The notes under the pieces are model-generated. The model saw only the letters and a list, made by a program, of their open reading frames with translations. It made no database searches and was not told the origin of the DNA. DNA of 64,000 nt from Marinococcus halophilus (GTDB lineage: Bacteria; Bacillota; Bacilli; Bacillales; Marinococcaceae): positions 124,157 to 188,156 of the forward strand of contig NZ_NPFA01000002.1 in assembly GCF_002265875.1 (NCBI RefSeq), written 5' to 3'. The translations under genes were made by a program, and so were the position numbers. Every line of letters starts with the position of its first letter. The first letter of the stretch is position 1. This document shows positions 36,210 through 44,298 of the stretch, piece after piece.

Positions 36210-37637
36210 ATGACGGAAGTAAGTGCTTTATGGATGCGCAGGGATTTACGATTAACAGATAACCGGGCAATGCATGAAATGCAGCAATGGGTGGAGGCGG
36301 AAGAGGGAAGGCAGTGGTTTTTAGTCTTTCATCTTGACCCGGAGTTTTACAGTTTTTCATGTCCCCACCATGATTATTTTTTTCAAAATCTAGAAAAATT
36401 TCGCAAAGAATGCGATGATCAACATATACAATTATATTTCCTGCATGGAACGGCGGAAAAGGCATTCGCCTATTTAAAAGAAAAGGTGCCCGGGCTTACG
36501 CATTTATTTTTTAATGAAGACGAAGCACCGCCTGCCGCCTACCGGGACGAGCAGGTGAAGACAGAAATGCAGCGGCGCAGCGTAGAAACCCACGTATATA
36601 AAGATGCTCATTTTCATCGTTCCGATGAAGTGAAGAAAAAGGACGGTGGGCTGTATTCCGTCTACACTCCGTATTATCGTGCCTGGCGCCAGCTCGAAAA
36701 AGAACAACCGTACAAATGCAGGCTTGATCTTATAAGCAGTCGGCAGGCTCGTCCCTCCCTGCCGCAGAAAGCCGCATACGGAAAATTATCCTCTTATTTA
36801 AAGCATTACGGGGAAACGTGGAAGCATACCGGTGAAGAAGACGGCCATAAACGGCTGGAGACATTTGTGGAGGAAATAGCTCCGACATACCACGAAACAA
36901 ACAATGCACTTTCCCAGGACGGAACGAGCCGGCTGTCCGCATATTTAAAAACCGGCCGGCTTTCTGTGAGAACAATTTATCAGGCCCTTTCAGAACAGCT
37001 TGAAGAAGGAAATCCAGGGGCTGAAGCGTTTGTAAGCGAGCTTGCCTGGAGAGATTACTATAATATGATTCACGCCACGCATCCCGAGCTAAAAAATAAA
37101 GAGCTGAAGGAAGCTTACCAAAATCTGCCGTGGGAGTATGATGAAAAACGGCTGCAGACCTGGAAAGAGGGGCGTACTGGCTATCCGGTGGTGGACGCCT
37201 GCATGCGGCAGTTAAATGAAACCGGCTGGATGCATAATCGGGGCCGGATGATCGCTGCTTCCTTTCTCACTAAGGATTATTTAATTGACTGGAGGGAGGG
37301 AGAGAGGTATTTCGCTGAAAGGCTTATTGACTATGACCCTTCCTCCAATGCTGGCGGATGGCAGTGGGCGGCTTCCACCGGCACGGATGCGGTGCCTTAT
37401 TTCCGCGTCTTTTCTCCAGTGAGGCAGAGTGAGCGCTTTGACCCGCAGGGCGATTATATCCGCGAACATGTGCCGGAACTGCAGGGAGTACCAAAAAAAT
37501 ATATTCATACCCCGTGGAAAATGGATGAACAACAGCAAAAAGAGTATAACTGTATACTCGGTCAAGATTACCCGGAGCCTGAAATAGATCACTCGGTTCA
37601 GCGAAAAAAAGCAATTGAGATGTTTAAAGGAGACTAA
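36210..37637 (+). CDS. phr: Deoxyribodipyrimidine photo-lyase (cryptochrome/photolyase family)
   Basis: Repairs UV-induced cyclobutane pyrimidine dimers using light and FAD. The 475-residue protein has the N-terminal antenna domain (ALWMRRDLRLTDNRAM) and the C-terminal FAD domain with TSRLSAYLKTGRLSVRTIYQ, ELAWRDYYNMI, GRTGYPVVDACMRQLNETGWMHNRGRM, DYDPSSNAGGWQWAASTGTDAVPYFRVFSP, all diagnostic of class I CPD photolyases. The ATG at 36210 follows AAAGGAG; the upstream ATG at 36117 has no site. The next gene begins 3 nt after the stop, so both are cotranscribed. Confidence 0.95.
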   Translation: MTEVSALWMRRDLRLTDNRAMHEMQQWVEAEEGRQWFLVFHLDPEFYSFSCPHHDYFFQNLEKFRKECDDQHIQLYFLHGTAEKAFAYLKEKVPGLTHLFFNEDEAPPAAYRDEQVKTEMQRRSVETHVYKDAHFHRSDEVKKKDGGLYSVYTPYYRAWRQLEKEQPYKCRLDLISSRQARPSLPQKAAYGKLSSYLKHYGETWKHTGEEDGHKRLETFVEEIAPTYHETNNALSQDGTSRLSAYLKTGRLSVRTIYQALSEQLEEGNPGAEAFVSELAWRDYYNMIHATHPELKNKELKEAYQNLPWEYDEKRLQTWKEGRTGYPVVDACMRQLNETGWMHNRGRMIAASFLTKDYLIDWREGERYFAERLIDYDPSSNAGGWQWAASTGTDAVPYFRVFSPVRQSERFDPQGDYIREHVPELQGVPKKYIHTPWKMDEQQQKEYNCILGQDYPEPEIDHSVQRKKAIEMFKGD

Positions 37638-37640
37638 GCC

Positions 37641-38810
37641 ATGGACATTCGCCGTATGAAAAAATCAGAAATTGATCAAAGTTTAGATCTGGCCCAGTAT
37701 GCTTTCCAAATTCATTTGACAGAGGAACAGCGCCGGGAAAGGCGCCGCACGATCGTGCCCCAGGACAACTGGGTCGCCGTCGAACGGGGGAAGGTTCTTT
37801 CTAAAGTAGCGATATTTCCCACGATTGTTTACCTTGGAGACGTCAAAATGCCGATGGGGGGAATTTCTGGCGTAGCAACGTGGCCGGAAAAGCGACGGGG
37901 CAGTTTAGTGCGCTCGCTATTGAAAGAAGCGCTGGTGGATTTAAGAGACCGGGGCGTGCCGATCTCTATGCTTTATCCGTTTTCCACTTCCTTTTACCGA
38001 AAATTCGGCTGGGAAGTATTTTGTGATACGAAGCATTGGACAGTAACAAAAAGCGAGCTTCCGGAAACCGGGGAACCTGAAAAAGGGTATATCCGCCGAA
38101 TTTATCAGCAGGATTGGCAGATACTCGACTATATCTACCAGAAATGGGCAAAGCAGTATGCCGGCATGATTGTACGCTCTGAACAATGGTGGAAAAACCG
38201 CACGCTTCAGCGCAAGAAAGGCAACGCTGCTGTTTACACCGATGCGAATGGCTTTGACAGCGGATATGTGCTGTATGAAGTAAAAGAGCAGCAGCTGACT
38301 GTGCATGAGTTTGTAGCATGGCATGAAGATGCACGCAGGGAATTGTGGAGGTTTTTGGCCAATCATGATTCTATGATTGAAACTGCCAAAATTTCACCCG
38401 TTATTGATGACCCGAGCCGTTATTTACTGCCGGAACCCAAAATCGAAGAAACGAGAAAAAGCTATTTTATGGCCCGCATCGTGGATGTGTACCCATTTTT
38501 GCATCAGTATCCGCTGAATCTGCCGGTCGAGGAATCCCTCGTGCTGCATGTGGAAGATACATTTTGTGATTGGAACAATACGAGCTGGCAGCTGTATAAA
38601 TCAAAAGAAGGGCGGACGGAGATCAAAGAAGTGCTATCGAACCGTACTGGTATCGACCTTTCCATTAACACACTGACCGCTCTCGTTATGGGATACCTCA
38701 CTGTACGGGAAGCTGAGCGCACGTCTCTTGTAAAAGGCAGCAAGCAGCAGCTGCAGCTGCTTGATCATGCTCTTCCGGGCTTTACTCCGTTTATGTACGA
38801 CTTCTTTTGA
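37641..38810 (+). CDS. GNAT N-acetyltransferase, Eis-like (with SCP2-type C-terminal domain)
   Basis: A 389-residue acetyltransferase of the Eis (enhanced intracellular survival) group: N-terminal GNAT domain with GGISGVATWPEKRRGSLVRSLLKEAL (acetyl-CoA site about 72-97) and SMLYPFSTSFYRKFGWEV, a second GNAT-like domain, and a C-terminal sterol-carrier-like domain ending in the typical free carboxylate region (GFTPFMYDFF). Eis enzymes acetylate amines on aminoglycosides or peptides; the substrate here is unknown. AAAGGAG inside the photolyase gene drives its start, so translation is probably coupled. Confidence 0.88.
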   Translation: MDIRRMKKSEIDQSLDLAQYAFQIHLTEEQRRERRRTIVPQDNWVAVERGKVLSKVAIFPTIVYLGDVKMPMGGISGVATWPEKRRGSLVRSLLKEALVDLRDRGVPISMLYPFSTSFYRKFGWEVFCDTKHWTVTKSELPETGEPEKGYIRRIYQQDWQILDYIYQKWAKQYAGMIVRSEQWWKNRTLQRKKGNAAVYTDANGFDSGYVLYEVKEQQLTVHEFVAWHEDARRELWRFLANHDSMIETAKISPVIDDPSRYLLPEPKIEETRKSYFMARIVDVYPFLHQYPLNLPVEESLVLHVEDTFCDWNNTSWQLYKSKEGRTEIKEVLSNRTGIDLSINTLTALVMGYLTVREAERTSLVKGSKQQLQLLDHALPGFTPFMYDFF

Positions 38811-38814
38811 GACG

Positions 38815-38855
38815 AAAAAACAGGCCTTCTAGTGGTGAAGGCCTGCTTCTTTTTG
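38815..38855. terminator. Bidirectional terminator between the GNAT gene and ctaA
   Basis: CAGGCCTTC pairs perfectly with GAAGGCCTG; it contains the ctaA stop codon in its loop and is flanked by an A-run and a T-run. Confidence 0.88.
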
Positions 38856-39728
38856 GTGTATGCTTTTAGAGGTGCTGGTGAGTTCTGTGGAAGAAACAGC
38901 AGGCTGCCGGGTAATAATGACAAGCATGTAGGTCATTATGGTAAAAATGATGCTGATTGTCAGTGCATGAATAAGCACAGACGTTAAATGCGGCGCTCCA
39001 AAAATCAGGGCAATGCCGGCACCGGCCTGAACGAGTATCAGCACAAAAGCCATTACGCTCATAGCAGCCAGTGACGTATAGGCCCGAAATCGTTTCAGCG
39101 TCCAAATCATCAGTACGGCTACGACGACCATAAGAGCGACAGCGGCACCGCGGTGAATCCAGCCGGCTATCTCTGCTCCGCCGGAATGCTTCACATAGGC
39201 TCCGGTATAAATGACGGCGTATGAATAAACAATAGTGGCAACCAGGTAATTGCGGTAGCCTTTTGTCACTTTTGGCTGCAGCGACGGCTTGCGGTTATCC
39301 TCAAATGCCAGAATGGTGAGCATAATAACCGTTGCAAGTGAAATGGCACTGATGCCGAAATGAAGAGCGAGCACGAGGCTCGAGTTGCCCCAGATAACTG
39401 CGCCTGCGCCCATTAACCCCTGAAAAATAATAAACAATACAGCCATGAGCGCCATAAACTTTGTTTCACGCAGATGAGAAAGCTTCACAGATGACCAAAT
39501 AGCAAGAATAATTACGAACAGCCCCATCAGTCCCGACCAAAGCCGGTGGCTGTATTCAATGATAGTGGCGACGGCGGGGTTGGAAGGTACTACTTCCCCG
39601 AAACAAAGCGGCCATGTGGCACCGCAGCCTTCGCCGGACCCTGTATTAGTCACCAGTGCTCCCTGCAGCAATACGATGAGCATGCCGATGGAGGTGATGA
39701 CGCCGAATGTGCGTAGTCCCCAGTGCAA
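38829..39728 (-). CDS. ctaA: Heme A synthase
   Basis: CtaA oxidises heme O to heme A for aa3-type cytochrome oxidases in the cytoplasmic membrane. The 299-residue protein has eight membrane segments and the paired heme-ligand and conserved motifs: TGSGEGCGATWPLCFGE with the cysteine pair, EYSHRLWSG, and WIHRGAA plus HLTSVLIHAL. It starts at TTG 39728 behind AAGGAG. In B. subtilis ctaA is divergent from ctaB; here the divergent gene is a CtaM-like protein and no ctaB or oxidase genes follow. Confidence 0.94.
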   Translation of the reverse strand: MHWGLRTFGVITSIGMLIVLLQGALVTNTGSGEGCGATWPLCFGEVVPSNPAVATIIEYSHRLWSGLMGLFVIILAIWSSVKLSHLRETKFMALMAVLFIIFQGLMGAGAVIWGNSSLVLALHFGISAISLATVIMLTILAFEDNRKPSLQPKVTKGYRNYLVATIVYSYAVIYTGAYVKHSGGAEIAGWIHRGAAVALMVVVAVLMIWTLKRFRAYTSLAAMSVMAFVLILVQAGAGIALIFGAPHLTSVLIHALTISIIFTIMTYMLVIITRQPAVSSTELTSTSKSIHQKEAGLHH

Positions 39729-39981
39729 AATAAGTCACTCCTTCAATATGAATGCAATTAAGAATTTCACGTTGTTGTTACATAATTAATCGTAGATTTC
39801 CAGCCTGAAAAAGTCAATTTTTAATCATGATCCCCTGATGAACAAATAATGAATTGTGAAAAATATGTGAAAGCAGAAGCCTCAAAGAAAAAACGTTCAC
39901 TGGATTGTTAATCCAGGGATCTGCATAAATGGGTGTGATTTAGTATAATATAACCGCTACCACAGAAGAGGAGGAATATAC

Positions 39982-40536
39982 GTGTCTCAATTAAAGGCTG
40001 AAGAACAAAAGCGCACCAATCGCACGCATACATGGATCGTGATTCTACTCAGCGTGATTATTAATGGGCTTGTAACGATTTTAATATTTGTAGAAGGCGG
40101 CGGCCAGACATTTAATGGTTTCGACCTGACGATTCTGCCGATGATGAATGCTATTTTTAATAGCTTTACCACCGTGTTTTTATTGGGGGCTTTGTACTTT
40201 ATTTTACGGAAAAATATAAAGATGCACCGCCGGTTTATATACGGGGCGTTTACAACAACGACCCTTTTTCTCGTCACGTATCTGGCATACCACAGCCTTG
40301 CCTCGAGCACGTCTTACGGCGGAGAAGGAGTCATTCAGTATATATACTATTTTATCCTGATCTCCCATATTATTTTAGCAGCACTGATTGTACCGCTTTC
40401 GATTTATACATTTTTAAAAGGATTTACGTACCAGGTGCAAAAACACCGCAAAATTGCCCGGTGGACGATGCCGCTGTGGCTGTATGTAAGTGTTACTGGC
40501 GTAGTGGTTTACTTTATGATTGCCCCGTACTATTAA
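39982..40536 (+). CDS. DUF420 membrane protein, CtaM-like
   Basis: A 184-residue protein with five predicted membrane helices and conserved histidines in HRRFIYGA, YHSLAS and ISHIILAALIVPL. This is the DUF420 family (B. subtilis YozB; S. aureus CtaM), which in S. aureus is needed to activate the heme A-containing oxidase. Divergent pairing with ctaA, 253 nt apart, supports that role. It starts at GTG 39982 behind AGAGGAGG. Confidence 0.87.
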   Translation: MSQLKAEEQKRTNRTHTWIVILLSVIINGLVTILIFVEGGGQTFNGFDLTILPMMNAIFNSFTTVFLLGALYFILRKNIKMHRRFIYGAFTTTTLFLVTYLAYHSLASSTSYGGEGVIQYIYYFILISHIILAALIVPLSIYTFLKGFTYQVQKHRKIARWTMPLWLYVSVTGVVVYFMIAPYY

Positions 40537-40570
40537 GAAAAAAGGAAAGCCCCGCGGCTTTCCTTTTTTA
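40537..40570. terminator. Bidirectional terminator between the ctaM-like and AI-2E genes
   Basis: AAAAAAGGAAAGCC pairs with GGCTTTCCTTTTTT across a 4-nt loop. Confidence 0.88.
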
Positions 40571-41632
40571 TACTCTGAAATTTAACTTGATGAGTCCTGC
40601 CTCCCGGGCAGAAGTGAAAGCAATAACAGCGAGCGGGCCGACGATAAAGCCTACTACGCCGAGAAGGGTCAGCCCGAGGTAGAGGCTGATTAAAGTAGCA
40701 AGCGGAGAAAGGCCGATATGGAGCCCCATTACTTTAGGTTCCACAGTACGGCGAATAATGAGAAGAACGATGCCGAGGGCCAGCAGCTGCGTTCCAAGAA
40801 CAAGGTCACCGCTGATATACATATAAATAGACCACGGGGCGAGAATGGCGATGGAGCCGATAATTGGAATAAAGTCAACGGCCCATATAATCAGGCTCAT
40901 CACAATTGCCACTTCAGGGGTGAAAATCATTAATCCGACAAACGTAACTGCCAGTATGATTAAGCTGACTAAAAATTGGGCTTTGAAGAAACCGAGAATT
41001 ACTTCAGCGAGCCGGCTGGTCATAAACTGAAATTTTTCAGAAGTCTCAGGCTTTAAAAAAGAGTAAAATTTGTCTGTCAGTTTTGGGAGATCGATCATAA
41101 ATAAATAAAGAGCGATCAAATACACTAAAAACATAATCAAATAGCCGGGAATAGAAGCAATAATTGCCGTGGCCTGGTTCAGCAGATCATCGCTTGCGAT
41201 ATTTTCCTGAAGGCTGGTAAGCATCTCGGCAATCCGGTTGTTGATCTGGTCAATAGTATCCTGCGGAAGATTCCACTGTTCGTAACGATTGTTCAGCCCG
41301 GTTTGAATGTTTTCTGCTGTTTCTACGAGATTACTGATATATGTAGGGAGATTTTTGGAAAAAGCTACCACCTGGGTGATCACCTGAGTAATTAACAAAT
41401 ATCCAAGTAAAATTAATAACAGAAGAAAAGCCGAGAAAACGATCATAACCGAAAATGGCCGTTTAATATTAAGAGAACGCATGGTAAGCCTTACAGCGGG
41501 AGAAAGGGCCAGGGCTGTTAACCATGCAAGGATAATCGGGCCCGAAACAGGCAGAATAAAGTAAAGAGCGACGAGGGCCAGAACGATGCCGATAAACCGG
41601 AAAATATTTTTTTTTGTCAGCAGGGCGGTCAC
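40568..41632 (-). CDS. AI-2E family membrane permease (YtvI-like)
   Basis: A 354-residue integral membrane protein of the AI-2E exporter/permease superfamily, with about eight membrane segments, a long amphipathic middle segment (YISNLVETAENIQTGLNNRYEQWN..., about 115-170) and the conserved DFIPIIGSIAILAPWSIY and GLHIGLSPLATLISLYLGL blocks. Relatives have been reported as Na+(Li+)/H+ antiporters, autoinducer exporters, or sporulation proteins (YtvI). GTG 41632 follows AAGGAG and is preferred to an upstream in-frame ATG at 41662 that lacks one. The function cannot be fixed. Confidence 0.85.
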   Translation of the reverse strand: MTALLTKKNIFRFIGIVLALVALYFILPVSGPIILAWLTALALSPAVRLTMRSLNIKRPFSVMIVFSAFLLLLILLGYLLITQVITQVVAFSKNLPTYISNLVETAENIQTGLNNRYEQWNLPQDTIDQINNRIAEMLTSLQENIASDDLLNQATAIIASIPGYLIMFLVYLIALYLFMIDLPKLTDKFYSFLKPETSEKFQFMTSRLAEVILGFFKAQFLVSLIILAVTFVGLMIFTPEVAIVMSLIIWAVDFIPIIGSIAILAPWSIYMYISGDLVLGTQLLALGIVLLIIRRTVEPKVMGLHIGLSPLATLISLYLGLTLLGVVGFIVGPLAVIAFTSAREAGLIKLNFRV

Positions 41633-41725
41633 AGGGAAGCTCCTTTCATCAAAGTGAAGCATTATGTACTTTATTTATAATAAAGTATTTAAGCAGATAA
41701 TAGTAATTAATAAATGGAAGCGGAG

Positions 41726-42238
41726 TCAGGAGCGGGCAGCCTGCTTTAAATAAAAGGTGCCGTCTGCCTTTGCAACGAGCCGGTTTTCTTCATCATAAAC
41801 CGCTGCTTCAGCATAGGAGATGCGGCGTCCAACAGTAATAGGCGATGCTTTGCAGGTCAGCTCTTTGCCAGTACCAGCGGCAATAAACTGCACGTGAATA
41901 TCGATCGTTAAAATATCACCAGGGACAGGAGAAAGCTCCGTGAGCAGCACGCCCATGGAATTATCCATTATCGTCGTCAGAATCCCTCCATGGACGATGC
42001 CGTGGGTATTATGCAGACCCGGATGAATGGGAATGGAAGCACAAAGCGTTTCTTCATCCTCCCAGTAAGTAGAAGTGTGCATGAAATGTTCCACTCCACT
42101 TCGGGCCTCTGAATTATCCCAGTCGTGCAGCAGTTTGAGATAATGTTTAGTCAGCTCTTTAGCCTTCGGGGAGCCGTCCGCCAGAATGCTTTCGAGCATT
42201 TCCTGTTCTGTCAGCTGGGGTGAATGTTTTTCTGTCAT
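41726..42238 (-). CDS. PaaI-type hotdog-fold thioesterase
   Basis: A 170-residue acyl-CoA thioesterase-like protein. The hotdog core has the helix HNTHGIVHGGILTTIMDNSMG (with the family catalytic acidic position) and DIHVQFIAAGTGKELTCKASPITVGRRISYAEAAVYDEENRLVAKADGTF. The N-terminal 60 residues form a helical extension. The ATG at 42238 follows GGAGAGG at workable spacing; ATG 42247 would overlap that site. The substrate is unknown. Confidence 0.85.
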   Translation of the reverse strand: MTEKHSPQLTEQEMLESILADGSPKAKELTKHYLKLLHDWDNSEARSGVEHFMHTSTYWEDEETLCASIPIHPGLHNTHGIVHGGILTTIMDNSMGVLLTELSPVPGDILTIDIHVQFIAAGTGKELTCKASPITVGRRISYAEAAVYDEENRLVAKADGTFYLKQAARS

Positions 42239-42366
42239 GTTTGTCATCCTCTCCGTAGTTACGCTCTCCTTATATTGTAGCAATAAGACAAAAAGCGAAC
42301 AAATATGGCGATTCGTTCTTCATAGAATGAGGTGATCCGTGATAAGATAAAAGCGGAGGTGAATGT

Positions 42367-42807
42367 ATGGCTGTAATAGAAGCATCGACGTCTATAGATA
42401 TACTTGAGCAATCAGAACAGTTAGGCCACATGGTGGTGGAATCTGATATATATATTGAATACAGGGAAGCCAAGAAGGCGATGAAAGAAGATCCGGAAGC
42501 GCAGGAAAAAATTAATAATTTTTTAAGCTGGAAGGATCAATATGAAGAAGTGCAGCGGTTTGGAGCATATCACCCGGATTACAAAACAACCGCCAAGCAG
42601 GTGAGGGTCGTAAAACGGGAAATGGACATGCATGAAACTGTCATCCGGTACCGACAGGCAGAAAAAGCGCTGGATAACTTACTGACAGAAATATCAACGC
42701 TGGTAGCTGAATCCGTCTCATCCTCAATCAAAGTGCCGACGGGCAATCCATTTTATGATAACCAATCATGCGGCTGTTCCACTGGTGGAAGCTGTGGATG
42801 CTCTTAA
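42367..42807 (+). CDS. ricF: RicF (YlbF), subunit of the RicAFT Fe-S complex
   Basis: A 146-residue helical protein of the YlbF/YmcA group. With RicA and RicT it forms a complex that carries [4Fe-4S] clusters and promotes RNase Y-dependent mRNA processing, biofilm formation and competence. The C-terminal cysteines CGCSTGGSCGC match the RicF cluster-ligand tail, and the body (VESDIYIEYREAKKAMKEDPEAQEKINNFL) matches the family. GGAGG precedes the ATG. In B. subtilis it heads the ylbF-ylbG pair; here ylbG is 11 kb away. Confidence 0.92.
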   Translation: MAVIEASTSIDILEQSEQLGHMVVESDIYIEYREAKKAMKEDPEAQEKINNFLSWKDQYEEVQRFGAYHPDYKTTAKQVRVVKREMDMHETVIRYRQAEKALDNLLTEISTLVAESVSSSIKVPTGNPFYDNQSCGCSTGGSCGCS

Positions 42808-42814
42808 TAAACAT

Positions 42815-42860
42815 AAAACCTCCTCTTTTAGGGTATACCTCCTTTAAAGAGGAGGTTTTT
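42815..42860 (+). promoter_or_regulatory. Terminator-like hairpin whose 3' arm is the ribosome binding site of the next gene
   Basis: AAAACCTCCTCTTT (42815-42828) pairs over 14 bp with AAAGAGGAGGTTTT (42845-42858), followed by TTTTTG. GAGGAGG in the 3' arm is the only ribosome binding site for the ATG at 42864. A second CCTCC lies in the loop. It can work as the ricF terminator and would hide the start site of the next gene in any read-through RNA. Confidence 0.75.
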
Positions 42861-42863
42861 GCT

Positions 42864-43319
42864 ATGTTTAAAGGAGTCTTCGAAGCTCAGACTGTAGTAC
42901 CTGCATCCAGAGAGGAAGTTTGGAACTATTTCGGCGATCCAGTGCAGCTTGAAGAAATGACAGAGTTTCCGGAAGTTGAAGTGGAATCTTCAGGGAAAAC
43001 AGAAGCCGGAGCAGAAATCCGTTTATATTTATATTTTGGTATATGGAAAACTGTCTGGGACTCAGTTATTACTTACGTAGACGCGCCGAATGCGTTTCAG
43101 GATGAGGGAAAAAAGCTGCCGTTTCCGTTTATATCCTGGAAGCATACCCATACTTTCCAGGAGCTCGGGCCGTTAACGGGCGTACATGATTACATTGAAT
43201 TTGAATCGGTAGTGCCGGCCTGGATGGTGAAGTGTTTTTTAAACGGAATGTTTAAAAACCGGAAAGCTTTTGTGGTAAAACAATTCAGCACGGAAAATAA
43301 AAGAAGTTCCGCTTTTTAA
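42864..43319 (+). CDS. SRPBCC (START-like) domain protein
   Basis: A 151-residue single-domain protein with the SRPBCC pattern: FEAQTVVPASREEVWNYFGDPVQLEEMTEFPEVEVES at the start, aromatic strands (YLYFGIWKTVWDSVITYVDAPNAF) and a C-terminal amphipathic helix (AWMVKCFLNGMFKNRKAFVVKQF). It differs from the AHSA1-type gene at 7.2 kb. Such proteins bind hydrophobic ligands, but the function here is unknown. The start site is in the hairpin described above, so expression may be tightly limited. Confidence 0.78.
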   Translation: MFKGVFEAQTVVPASREEVWNYFGDPVQLEEMTEFPEVEVESSGKTEAGAEIRLYLYFGIWKTVWDSVITYVDAPNAFQDEGKKLPFPFISWKHTHTFQELGPLTGVHDYIEFESVVPAWMVKCFLNGMFKNRKAFVVKQFSTENKRSSAF

Positions 43320-43342
43320 ACGAAAAGCGGAACTTCTTTAAT
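43300..43342. terminator. Bidirectional terminator between the SRPBCC and CBS genes
   Basis: AAAGAAGTTCCGCTTTT pairs with AAAAGCGGAACTTCTTT over 17 bp; it includes both convergent genes' ends. Confidence 0.9.
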
Positions 43343-43784
43343 GAGACTGAAACTCCCGGTGGACCATGACCAGAATAGCGCGCCTGGTAATGAGGCCGAC
43401 GAAAGCTCCTTCATCGTCTTCAATACATACAAACGGATGGTTAATAGAAAGGGTTAAGGCCTTCCCAAAGTTATCATTTACGTTCATCTTCGGCACCTTT
43501 TCCGACATCACCGATTCTACGGTATGTTCATGAAGCTTGTCCATTTCGATCCGTTCGGTGCCCAAAATGGTGTCGAGCACCTGAGCTTTACTAATTTGTC
43601 CCTGAACACGGTAATGTGTATCTAAAACAGGGACTGCGGTATAGCCGGACTTAATTAATATTAAAAGCGCATGGTCCAGAGGGTTGGCAGCCTGAACATG
43701 GGCAACTTTTTCATGGCCGATGATCAGTTCAGCTATTTCCTGGTCCATAATATTTGTGTTTTTCAATTCATGAAGCACTGTCAT
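43338..43784 (-). CDS. darB: CBS-domain c-di-AMP-binding protein, DarB/CbpB (YkuL) type
   Basis: Two CBS domains in about 148 residues. Stretches KVAHVQAANPLDHALLILIKSGYTAVPVLDTHYR, ERIEMDKLHEHTVESVMSEKVP, NDNFGKALTLSINHPFVCIEDDEGAFVGLITRR resemble B. subtilis DarB (YkuL, 147 residues) far more than generic CBS proteins. DarB binds c-di-AMP and, when free, stimulates Rel and pyruvate carboxylase. The start is uncertain: ATG 43784 gives DarB length, and an upstream ATG at 43808 is possible; neither has a good ribosome binding site. The family match is from memory of the sequence. Confidence 0.8.
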   Translation of the reverse strand: MTVLHELKNTNIMDQEIAELIIGHEKVAHVQAANPLDHALLILIKSGYTAVPVLDTHYRVQGQISKAQVLDTILGTERIEMDKLHEHTVESVMSEKVPKMNVNDNFGKALTLSINHPFVCIEDDEGAFVGLITRRAILVMVHREFQSH

Positions 43785-43931
43785 CACATACTTTCGTTGA
43801 TTTCTCATGGAGCAGAAGGCCAATAGGTATGAGGCGTGGATATAAAGTCATGTTGAATAATAAAAGGATTTCAAGGTTTCGTCAAGTTCCAAAAAACGTA
43901 ATTATCGACGATTTGAAGGCTTTTAGGCACA

Positions 43932-43976
43932 CCAAAGACAACTGTTGAACCAAATCGACTCAACAGTTGTCTTTTG
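43932..43976. terminator. Bidirectional terminator after tnrA
   Basis: AAAGACAACTGTTGA pairs with TCAACAGTTGTCTTT over 15 bp across an 11-nt loop, T-rich on the outgoing minus side. Confidence 0.88.
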
Positions 43977-43989
43977 GAATAAAATGGAT

Positions 43990-44298
43990 TTAACCCTTGC
44001 GCATATTGAAGGCTGCATTCAATTGGCCGCGAAGCATTCTTTCCCGCAGTTCTTTGTTTTTCATTTTCTTCTGTTCCATGCGGCGTATTTCAAACGTCTG
44101 CATGCCATCTTCCATTTTTTCTGCGATATCGAGGAGCCGCTCTACATCTAAAAAGGAATACTTTCTAGTCCCGCCGGAGGTACGGTCAGGGTGAATCAGT
44201 TTACGTTCTTCATAATAACGAATTTTTCTTTCGGACAGTCCGGTTAATTCGCTCATAACTCCAATCGTAATTACTTTTTTATCCTTATATGACGACAT
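43990..44298 (-). CDS. tnrA: Nitrogen regulator TnrA (MerR family)
   Basis: TnrA activates and represses nitrogen-limitation genes and is inhibited by feedback-blocked glutamine synthetase. The 102-residue protein has [59 protein letters not shown], almost the same as B. subtilis TnrA in the DNA-binding half, then a shortened linker and the C-terminal [18 protein letters not shown] tail that binds glutamine synthetase. It lacks the longer repressive tail of GlnR. A consensus TnrA site lies 70 nt upstream. AAGGGGAG precedes the ATG. Confidence 0.92.
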   Translation of the reverse strand: MSSYKDKKVITIGVMSELTGLSERKIRYYEERKLIHPDRTSGGTRKYSFLDVERLLDIAEKMEDGMQTFEIRRMEQKKMKNKELRERMLRGQLNAAFNMRKG

